A stretch of DNA of 64,000 nucleotides from Bacillota bacterium (GTDB lineage Bacteria > Bacillota > Clostridia > Acetivibrionales > DSM-2933), in assembly GCA_023430975.1 (NCBI GenBank), contig JAEYYB010000027.1, positions 62,001-126,000 on the forward strand, in the 5' to 3' direction. Of the stretch, positions 36,422 through 45,438 are shown piece by piece; within the stretch, counting starts at the first letter, position 1; each line of letters opens with the position of its first letter. The notes beneath the pieces are model-generated. The model did no database searches. It was given only the letters and a program-made list of their open reading frames with translations, and had not been told where the DNA came from. The translations under genes and the position numbers were made by a program.

Positions 36422-37129
36422 TTGTTTAAAAGAAAATATATAACATCAATAATTGCAGTGGTTTTATGTTTAGTTCTTTGTCTGACAGCAGTATACAAAG
36501 AGACAATATCAGACTTTTACGGCTTTAGCAAAGCAGCACTGTCATATTATGGTTCACGGGGACAGGAAGTTATAAATATTCAGGCAAAACTTTATAACTG
36601 GGGATATTACAAAGATACTGTTGACGGAATATATGGCTATAACACTTATAGAGCAGTTACTTACTTCCAATCAAAAAACGGATTGGCTGCGGACGGAATC
36701 GCCGGTCCTCAAACACTGGCAGCACTAGGCCTTCCAACAGGTGAAACAACGGCTAGTACTAAAAACAATTATTCCAATAATGGAGACACCTATCTTCTTG
36801 CAAGGCTTATTCACGGAGAAGCAAGGGGCGAATCATACACAGGAAAAGTCGCTGTTGGTGCAGTAATCCTAAATAGAACAAGGGATGGAAGATTTCCCAA
36901 GACCATAGCTGGGGTTATATACGAACCTGGAGCCTTTGATGCTGTAAATGACGGCCAAATCAATCTTGAGCCGGATAATGAATCCGTTAAGGCTGCCGCA
37001 GATGCTTTAAACGGATGGGACCCCACATATGGCTGTGTGTTTTATTGGAACCCTGCCACAGCTACCAGTAAGTGGATATGGTCAAGAAAAATTGTAGTTA
37101 CAATTGGAAAACATGTTTTTGGGGTATAA
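36422..37129 (+). CDS. sleB: Spore cortex-lytic enzyme SleB
   Basis: A 235-aa lytic transglycosylase that degrades spore cortex during germination. A signal/membrane segment (residues 6-24) is followed by a peptidoglycan-binding type 1 domain (about 40-100; VINIQAKLYNWGYYKDTVDG, YFQSKNGLAADGIAGPQTL). The SleB/Hydrolase_2 catalytic domain (about 125-235) follows, with the likely catalytic Glu in ARLIHGEARGESY and the conserved CVFYWNPATATSKWIWSR. TTG start with GGGAGAG upstream. No ypeB partner is adjacent. It implies that the host forms endospores. Confidence 0.95.
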   Translation: MFKRKYITSIIAVVLCLVLCLTAVYKETISDFYGFSKAALSYYGSRGQEVINIQAKLYNWGYYKDTVDGIYGYNTYRAVTYFQSKNGLAADGIAGPQTLAALGLPTGETTASTKNNYSNNGDTYLLARLIHGEARGESYTGKVAVGAVILNRTRDGRFPKTIAGVIYEPGAFDAVNDGQINLEPDNESVKAAADALNGWDPTYGCVFYWNPATATSKWIWSRKIVVTIGKHVFGV

Positions 37130-37154
37130 TCTTCTATACATTCCCACATATCAT

Positions 37155-37206
37155 AAAAAACTCCACATTTCACTTCAATTTACAAAAGTGAAACGTGGAG
37201 TTTTTT
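37155..37206. terminator. Bidirectional intrinsic terminator between sleB and the cyclophilin
   Basis: AAAAAACTCCAC and GTGGAGTTTTTT flank a second stem (TTTCACTT/AAGTGAAA). Both strands end in a T-run, suiting the convergent genes on each side. Confidence 0.93.
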
Positions 37207-37208
37207 AA

Positions 37209-37260
37209 TATACCAATAGTTTAAATATACTAATAGTTTAAATATACCAATAGTATTAAA
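37209..37260. repeat. 17-bp tandem repeat
   Basis: ATACCAATAGTTTAAAT is repeated about three times with single changes, between the terminator and the cyclophilin stop codon. A simple minisatellite. Confidence 0.8.
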
Positions 37261-37286
37261 GACTAGTATTTAAAGACCACGTTTGA

Positions 37287-37808
37287 TTATACTTTCTCTA
37301 CATCACCGTAATCTTCTCCAAAGGTATCCACAGTAACGCTCTTTATCTTTTGATCCTCTAAAGGTTTATCATTATAATCCCTTTTAACAGCGACAATCCT
37401 GTCTACTTCCTCAATGCCTTCTGTCACTAAGCCAAATGATGCATATTGTCCATCTAAATGGGGTGAATTTGCAGCCATTATAAAGAACTGTGAGCCTGCA
37501 GAGTTGGGCATTCTTGATCTAGCCATGGAAATTACACCCCTCTGGTGCTTCAGGTTATTAACATGTCCATTTTGTGAAAACTCACCACGGATACTGTAGC
37601 CAGGACCTCCCATACCGCTTCCCTCCGGGCATCCTCCTTGAATCATAAAATCGGGGATAACCCTGTGAAATATAAGACCGTTATAAAAGCCTTTTTGTGC
37701 AAGAGAAATAAAATTCCTTACGGTATTTGGTGCGATGTTTGGATAAAGTTCTACCTTTATCTTGTTTCCATTTTCCATTTCAATTATTGCTATAGGATTA
37801 TTTGCCAT
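37287..37808 (-). CDS. Peptidyl-prolyl cis-trans isomerase (cyclophilin type)
   Basis: A 173-aa cytosolic cyclophilin that speeds proline isomerisation during protein folding. The active-site Arg is in GLIFHRVIPDFMIQGG, followed by GSQFFIMAANSPHLDGQY and the FGLVTEG block, all canonical. The open frame extends 39 codons upstream, but those residues come from family A copy A5 and resemble the false extension of the prepilin peptidase frame. The true ATG at 37808 has AGAGGG at a suitable distance and gives the normal cyclophilin length. It is monocistronic, convergent with sleB. Confidence 0.95.
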   Translation of the reverse strand: MANNPIAIIEMENGNKIKVELYPNIAPNTVRNFISLAQKGFYNGLIFHRVIPDFMIQGGCPEGSGMGGPGYSIRGEFSQNGHVNNLKHQRGVISMARSRMPNSAGSQFFIMAANSPHLDGQYASFGLVTEGIEEVDRIVAVKRDYNDKPLEDQKIKSVTVDTFGEDYGDVEKV

Positions 37809-37833
37809 ATCATATTCCCTCTTTCGTCTTATT

Positions 37834-37931
37834 ATATGAAAAGTGTTAATAATCTTACATTTGTCAGAGCAAATAACGAACGCTTTTACGGGATTTGCGA
37901 TAGACAAATGTAAAAGATTATTCACTTTTCT
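37834..37931 (+). repeat. Family A palindromic element, copy A5
   Basis: ATATGAAAAGTGTTAATAAT at the left, AAAGATTATTCACTTTTC at the right and core GCTTTTACGGG, identical in its centre to A2. It begins 26 bp upstream of the cyclophilin start and lies between it and purL. It may therefore form part of the cyclophilin leader or purL trailer. Confidence 0.92.
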
Positions 37932-37957
37932 TATTATATTAATTCTTCAATCATTCC

Positions 37958-40900
37958 TTACTTAAAATACCCTACTCCTGCTTCAAATAACTTCTGATCC
38001 TTTTCCCCCGGAACATTTTTAATTACATTGGTTCCAACTCTTTCGGAATGGCCCATTTTACCCAAAACCCTTCCGTCGGGACTGGTAATTCCTTCTATAG
38101 CCTCTATGGATCCATTGGGGTTGAACCTTATATCATATGTTGGGTTTCCATTAAGGTCAACATACTGGGTAGCGATCTGACCGTTCTTTTCCAATTCTTT
38201 CAAAACAGCCTCATTGGCAACAAACCTTCCCTCACCATGTGATACTGCTATTGTATGGATATCACCGGCATTAACATTGTTAAACCATGGTGATTTAACC
38301 GAAACTGTTTTTGTCCTAACCATACAGGATACATGGCGACCGATGGTGTTGAAAGTAAGTGTAGGACTGTCGTCTGTAAGATCCCTGATTTCTCCATAAG
38401 GAACTAGTCCCAACTTGATAAGAGCCTGGAAACCATTACATATGCCCAGCATCAGTCCGTCTCTCTGATTAAGAAGATTCATAACCGCCTCTTTAACATA
38501 TGGGTTTCTAAAAGCAGTTGCAATAAACTTTCCTGAACCGTCGGGTTCATCCCCACCGCTAAAGCCTCCCGGTATCATAATTATCTGGGAATTATTTATT
38601 TTCTTAGCCATAAGCTCTATGGATTCCTCTATCTCATGTGAAGAGAGGTTCTTGATTACCAATACATCAGCAGTTCCACCTGCCCTCTCAAACACCTTTG
38701 TTGTATCATACTCACAATTGGTTCCTGGAAAAACAGGTATGAATATCCTTGGCCTAGCTATACTTACACCTGATCTTTTATTGTTCCTTATTTGGTGCAA
38801 ATAATTTTTAGGCTTGCCTGCATCCTCATCAGTTCTTGTCGGGAAGATTCTTTCAAGGGTGTTTTCCCAGCTTTCCAAAGCTTTTTCAAGACTGATATCA
38901 ATACCGTTTATGCTTATAACCTGTTCTTTTTTTGTTTGGCCTAACAGTGTGTATTCAATATCACCAAATGCTTCTTCAAGATTAGTATTTCCCGGCATTT
39001 CAAGAATAATCGATGCTATTTCGGGTTTAAACATATAATCGGAATCAAAACCGCCCTCAAACTCCATTCCAATCATGTTACCAAAGGACATTTTACTTAC
39101 GGCCTCAGCTATTCCTCCTGATTTCACAGTGCTCGAAGCCAGTACCTTACCCGACTTTATAAGCTCACTAACCTTTTCAAAACCTGACTTCAACTTATCA
39201 AAATTCGGAACCTCATCTTTATCTCTTAATGCTTTTATCATTACAACCTTGCTGCCGATTTCCTTAAACTCAGAAGACACCACGTTGTTTACGTTTACAG
39301 CAGCTACAGCGAAAGCAACCAAGGTTGGGGGAACAGTCATATCCTTGAAAGTTCCAGACATGCTGTCTTTACCTCCTATTGCAGGTATTCCAAAATTTTT
39401 TTGTGCCAAATATGCACCAAGCAGTGCACTAAATGGTTTGCCCCATTTCTGCGGTTCCTTACCAAGTTTCTCAAAGTACTCCTGCAATGTGAGCCTTGCT
39501 TTCTCATAATCACCACCTAATGCTACAATCTTTGCAACAGCTTCAACTACTGCAAAAACAGCACCGTGGAAGGGACTCCATTTGGCGATCATCGGGTTGT
39601 ACCCATATGTCATCAATGTGCCTGTAGTGGTATCACCATTTAATAAAGGTATTTTTGCAGCCATACCTTCCTGTGGGCTCAGCTGATATTTACCTCCAAA
39701 AGGAAGCAATACAGATCCTGCACCAATAGTTCCATCGAACCTTTCAACCAATCCCTTCTGGCTGCATACATTTAATCGTGAAAGGTTTAAGAGCCACTTG
39801 GATTCAATATCAGATTCCTTTAATACTTCATCCGGCAGCTTACTAAAGTAATTATCCTTTTCTGAAGGTGCTTCAACGCTGACCTCGGAAGTTTGCTTTA
39901 CACCATTGGTATTTAAAAAGTCTCTGCTTATATTTACTATCGTTTTATTTCTCCAGCTCATTTTAAGCCTGTTAAGCTCAGTAACTTCAGCTACTACCAC
40001 TGCTTCAAGGTTTTCTTCCCTTGCTGCATCTATAAATGAATTTACATTTTCCTTATCAACAACAACCGCCATTCTTTCCTGGGATTCAGAAATAGCAAGC
40101 TCTGTTCCATCGAGACCTTCATACTTTTTAGGCACTGCATCAAGATTTATCACAAGACCGTCAGCCAGCTCCCCTATGGCAACAGAAACGCCTCCTGCTC
40201 CAAAGTCATTGCACTTTTTAATCATGCTGCTTACTTCTTGTTTTCTAAAGAGCCTCTGTATCTTCCTTTCAGTAGGAGGATTACCTTTTTGAACCTCAGC
40301 ACCGCATGTGAGAAGTGATTCTTCCGTATGCTCCTTTGAAGATCCTGTAGCACCTCCGCATCCATCGCGACCGGTTCTGCCGCCTAAAAGAATGATCACA
40401 TCTCCCGCTTGCGGAGCTTTCCTTATTACATTCTTCTTTGGTGCAGCACCAATAACAGCACCAATCTCCATTCTCTTTGCAACAAAACCTTCATCATAAA
40501 CCTCTGCAACCTGGCCTGTGGAAAGTCCTATCTGATTACCGTAGGAACTATAGCCGGCTGCAGCTCCTGTAGTTATTTTCCTCTGAGGCAGTTTTCCAGA
40601 GATAGTGTCTTCTACGCTGGTTCTTGGATCACCGCTTCCTGTTACACGCATTGCCTGATATACATATGAACGTCCTGAAAGCGGGTCTCTTATAGCTCCG
40701 CCAAGACATGTGGCTGCACCACCAAAAGGCTCTATTTCTGTTGGATGGTTATGAGTTTCATTCTTAAACATTACAAGCCATTCTTCATTCTTTCCGTTAA
40801 CATCCACATCAACCACTATGCTGCATGCATTTATCTCGTCTGAAACATCCAGGTCCTCCAGCATGCCCCTCTTCTTAAACTCCTTCATGGCTATTGTAGC

Positions 40901-41734
40901 AATATCCATAAGGCAAACATCCTTGTTCCTTTTTTCATACACATAGCTTCTTGAATCAATATAGGCTTTGTATGCCCTGTCTATAGCCTCTGTGTATACT
41001 CCCTTTTCTATATCCACATTTTTTATCTCAGTTAAGAATGTTGTATGCCTGCAGTGATCCGACCAGTAGGTATCGATTACCCTTATCTCCGTAACTGTTG
41101 GATTTCTCTTTTCTTCATCTTTAAAGTACTGCTTGCAGAATTTTAAATCCTCAAAGGACATGGCAAATCCCATTTCGTTCATAAACTCCATAAGCCCAGC
41201 ATCATCCATTTCTATAAAACCATTAAGCTCTTTTACATCGTCAGGCATCAATACATCCACATCTAAGGTAGAAGGCTTGTCAAGCTTTGCTTCCTGACAC
41301 TCAACTGGGTTTATGCAATAGTTCTTTACCCTTAAATATTCTTCGTCAGAGACTTGTCCATCAAGAACAATAAGCTTTGCAACCTTTATCTCAGGCCTCT
41401 CCCCTTCAGTTAGTATCTGAACACATTGAGAAGCAGAATCCGCTCTCTGGTCATATTGACCTGGAAGGTATTCAATTGCTATAAGCCTGCTGTTGCTGTC
41501 TAAATCTATCTTTTCATCGCAAACACTGTCAACCGGAGGTTCAGAAAAAATTATCTTTCTCGCTGCATCATACTCTTCATCCGATACCCCTTCAACATCA
41601 TATCTGTTGATTATCCTTACAGACTTTAACCCATCAAGCTTTAAGTTTCTTTTGAGATCTTTATAAAGGCCGTTAGCCTCTATATCAAATCCCTTCTTTT
41701 TTTCAACAAAAATCCTTCGAACTATTTTATTCAT
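37958..41734 (-). CDS. purL: Phosphoribosylformylglycinamidine synthase, single-chain
   Basis: A 1258-aa enzyme of purine synthesis that converts FGAR, ATP and glutamine to FGAM. It combines the synthetase and a C-terminal glutaminase in one chain, the clostridial large form. Visible parts are the N-terminal PurS-like region (1-150), a linker (DTYWSDHCRHTTFLTEI, near residue 225), ATP-binding synthetase halves (NETHNHPTEIEPFGGAATC, GGKDSMSGTFKDMTVPPTL), and a class I glutamine amidotransferase with the nucleophile Cys in MLGICNGFQALIKLG. The catalytic His-x-Glu is in SHGEGRF. It is not with other pur genes here. ATG with GGAGG 8 nt upstream; divergent from the LysR gene. Confidence 0.96.
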   Translation of the reverse strand: MNKIVRRIFVEKKKGFDIEANGLYKDLKRNLKLDGLKSVRIINRYDVEGVSDEEYDAARKIIFSEPPVDSVCDEKIDLDSNSRLIAIEYLPGQYDQRADSASQCVQILTEGERPEIKVAKLIVLDGQVSDEEYLRVKNYCINPVECQEAKLDKPSTLDVDVLMPDDVKELNGFIEMDDAGLMEFMNEMGFAMSFEDLKFCKQYFKDEEKRNPTVTEIRVIDTYWSDHCRHTTFLTEIKNVDIEKGVYTEAIDRAYKAYIDSRSYVYEKRNKDVCLMDIATIAMKEFKKRGMLEDLDVSDEINACSIVVDVDVNGKNEEWLVMFKNETHNHPTEIEPFGGAATCLGGAIRDPLSGRSYVYQAMRVTGSGDPRTSVEDTISGKLPQRKITTGAAAGYSSYGNQIGLSTGQVAEVYDEGFVAKRMEIGAVIGAAPKKNVIRKAPQAGDVIILLGGRTGRDGCGGATGSSKEHTEESLLTCGAEVQKGNPPTERKIQRLFRKQEVSSMIKKCNDFGAGGVSVAIGELADGLVINLDAVPKKYEGLDGTELAISESQERMAVVVDKENVNSFIDAAREENLEAVVVAEVTELNRLKMSWRNKTIVNISRDFLNTNGVKQTSEVSVEAPSEKDNYFSKLPDEVLKESDIESKWLLNLSRLNVCSQKGLVERFDGTIGAGSVLLPFGGKYQLSPQEGMAAKIPLLNGDTTTGTLMTYGYNPMIAKWSPFHGAVFAVVEAVAKIVALGGDYEKARLTLQEYFEKLGKEPQKWGKPFSALLGAYLAQKNFGIPAIGGKDSMSGTFKDMTVPPTLVAFAVAAVNVNNVVSSEFKEIGSKVVMIKALRDKDEVPNFDKLKSGFEKVSELIKSGKVLASSTVKSGGIAEAVSKMSFGNMIGMEFEGGFDSDYMFKPEIASIILEMPGNTNLEEAFGDIEYTLLGQTKKEQVISINGIDISLEKALESWENTLERIFPTRTDEDAGKPKNYLHQIRNNKRSGVSIARPRIFIPVFPGTNCEYDTTKVFERAGGTADVLVIKNLSSHEIEESIELMAKKINNSQIIMIPGGFSGGDEPDGSGKFIATAFRNPYVKEAVMNLLNQRDGLMLGICNGFQALIKLGLVPYGEIRDLTDDSPTLTFNTIGRHVSCMVRTKTVSVKSPWFNNVNAGDIHTIAVSHGEGRFVANEAVLKELEKNGQIATQYVDLNGNPTYDIRFNPNGSIEAIEGITSPDGRVLGKMGHSERVGTNVIKNVPGEKDQKLFEAGVGYFK

Positions 41735-41883
41735 CTATATATCCTCCATCCATAATTATCACCCAAAATATTGAAATTACTGAAAAATCAATTAACTTCA
41801 AATCACATTTTACTCTATTATTATAATATGATATCATAAATAAGTAAAATTAATAATACTAATATAATATATAAGGAACGCTT

Positions 41884-42768
41884 ATGGATATTAACTTTGA
41901 GCTTTATAAAATATTTTATCATGCTGCCAAATCAGAGAGCTTTTCATCAGCATCAAGAAAGCTTTTTATTTCACAATCTGCAGTAAGCCAGTCGGTTAAG
42001 CACTTAGAAGACAAGTTGGGTGCCAAGCTCTTCACAAGAAAAGGAAAGCAAATGGTGCTTACGAGCGAAGGCGTCCTCCTATTGACCCATGTAGAGCAGG
42101 CATACAATTTCATAAAGACAGCTGAGCACAAAATATTTGAGATACAGAACATGGATGCAGGTGAAATCCGGATAGGTGCAAGTGATACAGTTTGCAGATA
42201 TCACCTGGTACCTTATTTGGAGAGATTTAATGCACTCTATCCTAAAATTAAGATTCATGTTATAAACAGGACTTCCTTTCAAATATTGAATCTTCTCAAA
42301 AATGGAATGGTGGATTTTGGCATAGTTACTCTCCCTGTTTATGATGATGATATAGCTGTAAGTGAATTTTTGAATGTCCAGGATATTTTTGTTGCCTCAG
42401 ATAAATATAATGATTTAATGGGAAAAAGCATCGAGCTAAAGGATATAACTCGCTATCCTTTATTGATGCTGGAAAAGAACAGCTCAACTAGACGTAACCT
42501 TGATATTTATTTCAAAAGCATAGGGGCATTTATTACCCCAGAAATTGAGTTAGAAAGTGTTGACCTTCTTGTTGACTTTGCAAAAATAGGTCTAGGCATA
42601 GCATGCGTTCTAAAAGAAAGTGCCATGGATGCCTTGAATAAAAAAGAGATTTTTGAAGTCCAAACAAAAGAAAAATTACCCACAAGAAGACTTGGTATAA
42701 TTTCCATGAAGGCAGTACCCCTGTCAAAAGCTTCCACAAAATTCATAGAATTTATGCCAAATCGTTAA
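41884..42768 (+). CDS. LysR-family transcriptional regulator
   Basis: A 294-aa regulator. The N-terminal winged HTH (residues 1-60: INFELYKIFYHAAKSESFSS, FISQSAVSQSVKHLEDKLG) is a textbook LysR domain, followed by the linker helix and a periplasmic-binding-like effector domain (about 90-290; GEIRIGASDTVCRYHLVPYL). It is divergent from purL with 150 bp between them, the usual position for a LysR regulator of the divergent gene, so purL is a possible but unproven target. AAGGAA precedes the ATG. Confidence 0.95.
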   Translation: MDINFELYKIFYHAAKSESFSSASRKLFISQSAVSQSVKHLEDKLGAKLFTRKGKQMVLTSEGVLLLTHVEQAYNFIKTAEHKIFEIQNMDAGEIRIGASDTVCRYHLVPYLERFNALYPKIKIHVINRTSFQILNLLKNGMVDFGIVTLPVYDDDIAVSEFLNVQDIFVASDKYNDLMGKSIELKDITRYPLLMLEKNSSTRRNLDIYFKSIGAFITPEIELESVDLLVDFAKIGLGIACVLKESAMDALNKKEIFEVQTKEKLPTRRLGIISMKAVPLSKASTKFIEFMPNR

Positions 42769-42837
42769 TTTTGCCCTTAAAGTAGCTTAAATTATTTACT
42801 TTTATCTTTTCATTATGCTATGATTATATTGTTTATT

Positions 42838-42940
42838 AAGGAATAATTAAAATATTACTTCCGCTTTTAAGCGGGTGTTGACGAGTTAAGTCAACACATG
42901 AGCGAAATTTATAGCGGAAGTTATATTTTGGTAATTCCAA
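42838..42940 (+). repeat. Family B palindromic element, copy B3
   Basis: Ends AAGGAATAATT and GGTAATTCC, arms ATTACTTCCGCTT and AGCGGAAGTTAT, and a perfect inner hairpin GTGTTGAC/GTCAACAC around GAGTTAA. It is the best representative of the GCGGAAGT subfamily. It lies between the LysR and XRE-cupin genes. Confidence 0.9.
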
Positions 42941-42996
42941 GGAATAATTAGGCCCAATACAATATTCCTAAACACATTTTACGAGGAGATGATGCT

Positions 42997-43551
42997 ATGT
43001 CCGAACAAATCAAACAAATCGCATTGCGTATCAAAGAATTAAGAGAAATTTCCAAAATTTCAATAGAGGATTTGGCAGTGCAATTAAACGTGCCTGTAGA
43101 GACATATAAGCAGTATGAAAGCGGTACTTATGATATACCCGTAAGCTTTCTTTATGAAATTGCCAACAAGTTCAATGTCGATCTTACGGCTATTCTTACA
43201 GGAGAAGGTCCCAAACTTCGTACCTATGCTCTAGTAAGAAAGGACAAAGGTATAGAAGTAAATCGCAGAACCGATTACAAATACCAGCACCTTGCATATA
43301 ATTTCCTTCATAAAAAGGCTGAACCTTTTTTAGTAACTGTAGAACCTGGTCAGGAAGAGTCTCCTATAAAAACCAATTCCCATCCCGGTCAGGAATTCAA
43401 TTACTGCCTGCAAGGTACTTTAAAAATTGTAATTGATGGACATGAAATCATTTTAAATGAGGGAGATTCACTCTTTTTTGATTCTTCTGCAAAACATGGA
43501 ATGAAAGCGTTAAATGGGAAAGTTGCTAAATTTTTAGCGATAATCTTGTAA
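42997..43551 (+). CDS. XRE-family HTH regulator with C-terminal cupin domain
   Basis: A 184-aa regulator. Residues about 8-62 form a lambda-repressor-like HTH (IKELREISKISIEDLAVQLN, YKQYESGTYDIPVSFLYEIA). Residues about 110-182 form a cupin beta-barrel (HPGQEFNYCLQGTLKIVIDG, EGDSLFFDSSAKHGMKAL) that may bind a small ligand. GAGGAG precedes the ATG. It lies 26 bp upstream of an acyl-CoA synthetase gene with which it is co-transcribed; this pairing is seen in several clostridia and suggests that the regulator senses the substrate or product of that enzyme. Confidence 0.94.
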   Translation: MSEQIKQIALRIKELREISKISIEDLAVQLNVPVETYKQYESGTYDIPVSFLYEIANKFNVDLTAILTGEGPKLRTYALVRKDKGIEVNRRTDYKYQHLAYNFLHKKAEPFLVTVEPGQEESPIKTNSHPGQEFNYCLQGTLKIVIDGHEIILNEGDSLFFDSSAKHGMKALNGKVAKFLAIIL

Positions 43552-43577
43552 TTATAAAGAGTTTAGGAGGTTTACAA

Positions 43578-45233
43578 ATGTTATTGGAAAAATACCTTTC
43601 TCGTGTTGAGTTTGATTCTTACGAGGATTTCTATGAAAATTTTAAAATAAATGTGCCGGAAAATTTTAACTTTGCTTATGATGTAGTAGATTATTTTGCT
43701 GAAAAGGCACCTGATAAAAGAGCTATTGTATGGTGTGATGAAAAAGGCGATTATGCTGAATTTACTTTTAAGCAGCTAAAGGAATACAGCGATAAGGCAG
43801 CTAATTTCTTAAAAGGTGCAGGTATCAAGAAGGGCGATCCTGTAATGCTTATACTGAAAAGACGTTATGAATTCTGGTTCCTGATACTTGCCCTTCACAA
43901 GATCGGAGCAGTGTGTATTCCCGCAACTCACCTGCTTACTAAAAAGGATATTGTATACAGGAACAATGCTGCTGATATAAAAATGATAATTTGCGTTAAT
44001 GAACCGGAAGTAATAAAGCATGTTGAAGATGCTGAGCCTGATTCGCCTTCACTAAAATCCAAGGCCATCGTAGGGGGCGGCCGTGACGGCTGGTTTGATT
44101 TTACAAACGAGCTTTCCAAAGCCTCGTCTGACTTTGCAAGACCTGTAGGCAGTGATGCACCTACAAACGAAGATATTCTACTCCTGTACTTTACATCCGG
44201 CACCACAGGAATGCCGAAGATGGTAAGGCATAATTTCACATATCCCCTTGGCCATATCCTTACAGCTAAATACTGGCAGAATGTAACCGAAGACGGTTTG
44301 CACCTTACTGTAGCAGATACAGGCTGGGCAAAGGCAGTTTGGGGAAAAATATACGGCCAATGGCTTTCAGGTGCTGCAGTATTTGTATACGACTATGACA
44401 AGTTTGTTCCCAAAGAACTCCTTGAAGTTATAACCAAACACGGAGTTACTTCCTTCTGTGCACCGCCAACAATATACAGATTTTTTATTAAGGAAGACCT
44501 CTCCAAATATGATTTCAGCAAGCTAAAATATTGTGCAGTTGCAGGTGAACCACTTAATCCTGAAGTCTATAATCAGTTTTATAATGCTACCGGTCTTAGA
44601 CTAATGGAAGGATACGGACAGACCGAGCTGACTGTCACAGCTGCTACTTATCCCTGGATGGAACCTAAGCCTGGTTCCATGGGTAAGCCTTCTCCAGGAT
44701 ATGACCTTGATATAATCAATGAAGATGGTAGTTCCTGTGAGGTTGGTGAAGAAGGCCAGATAATTCTGCGTACAAATAAAAGAAAACCTTCCGGTATGTT
44801 TGATGGATATTACAGAGACCCAGCCCTTACCTCTAAAGTATGGCATGATGACATCTATTATACAGGAGATATGGCATGGCGTGATGAGGACGGCTATCTT
44901 TGGTTTGTTGGAAGGGCTGATGACGTTATCAAAAGCTCAGGATACAGAATAGGGCCTTTTGAAGTTGAAAGTGCTCTATTAGAGCACCCTGCAGTTTTAG
45001 AGTGTGCAATAACGGCAGTTCCCGATCCCGATAGAGGACAGATAGTAAAGGCTACCATTGTTCTTGCTAAAAACTATAATCCTTCAGATGAACTGGTCGT
45101 AGAGCTCCAAAACCATGTTAAGAAGGTTACGGCACCTTATAAATACCCTAGAATCATTGAATTTGTAAAGGAACTTCCAAAGACCATCAGCGGCAAAATA
45201 CGCAGGGTTGAGATAAGGGATAACGATAAATAA
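43578..45233 (+). CDS. AMP-forming acyl-CoA synthetase (acetyl-CoA synthetase-like)
   Basis: A 551-aa member of the adenylate-forming ligase family, which makes acyl-CoA from an organic acid, ATP and CoA. The P-loop-like motif is YFTSGTTGMPKMVRH, the A5 motif is GYGQTELTV, the hinge is YTGDMAW and GRADDVIKSSGYRIGP, and the catalytic Lys lies in LPKTISGKIRR. Overall it is closest to the acetyl/medium-chain/benzoate-CoA ligase group; the acid used cannot be fixed from sequence. AGGAGG precedes the ATG. Second gene of an operon with the XRE-cupin regulator. Confidence 0.93.
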   Translation: MLLEKYLSRVEFDSYEDFYENFKINVPENFNFAYDVVDYFAEKAPDKRAIVWCDEKGDYAEFTFKQLKEYSDKAANFLKGAGIKKGDPVMLILKRRYEFWFLILALHKIGAVCIPATHLLTKKDIVYRNNAADIKMIICVNEPEVIKHVEDAEPDSPSLKSKAIVGGGRDGWFDFTNELSKASSDFARPVGSDAPTNEDILLLYFTSGTTGMPKMVRHNFTYPLGHILTAKYWQNVTEDGLHLTVADTGWAKAVWGKIYGQWLSGAAVFVYDYDKFVPKELLEVITKHGVTSFCAPPTIYRFFIKEDLSKYDFSKLKYCAVAGEPLNPEVYNQFYNATGLRLMEGYGQTELTVTAATYPWMEPKPGSMGKPSPGYDLDIINEDGSSCEVGEEGQIILRTNKRKPSGMFDGYYRDPALTSKVWHDDIYYTGDMAWRDEDGYLWFVGRADDVIKSSGYRIGPFEVESALLEHPAVLECAITAVPDPDRGQIVKATIVLAKNYNPSDELVVELQNHVKKVTAPYKYPRIIEFVKELPKTISGKIRRVEIRDNDK

Positions 45234-45267
45234 ACTATAGATAATTATAAATAAACTATATTAGAAA

Positions 45268-45322
45268 AAGTGGGTTACTTCAATAGCGAAAAGCATTGCT
45301 ATTTTGAAGTAACCCACTTCTT
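45268..45322. terminator. Bidirectional intrinsic terminator after the acyl-CoA synthetase
   Basis: A long stem (AAGTGGGTTACTTCAATAGC with its complement) has a T-run on the minus strand and CTTCTT on the plus strand, between the convergent synthetase and htpG genes. A short direct duplication of AAATAAACTATA (45229-45262) precedes it. Confidence 0.9.
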
Positions 45323-45325
45323 AAG

Positions 45326-45394
45326 AACATTTCAAAAATTCATTATTCAAGTATTTTTGTATAATATCATTAGTTCTGCTTTTTGAAATACTCC
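45326..45394. repeat. Family C palindromic element, copy C2
   Basis: AACATTTCAAAAATTCATT at the left and GCTTTTTGAAATACTCC at the right, with TAATATCATTAGTT in the centre; the same order as C1. It lies immediately next to the bidirectional terminator. Confidence 0.75.
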
Positions 45395-45438
45395 ATTTAC
45401 CGGTTAATTATTGTTAATACCTATTTAAGAACTGATTT

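Noticed and set aside
41735..41883. Purine riboswitch upstream of purL
   Set aside because: No purine aptamer core could be recognised in the 150-bp divergent gap.
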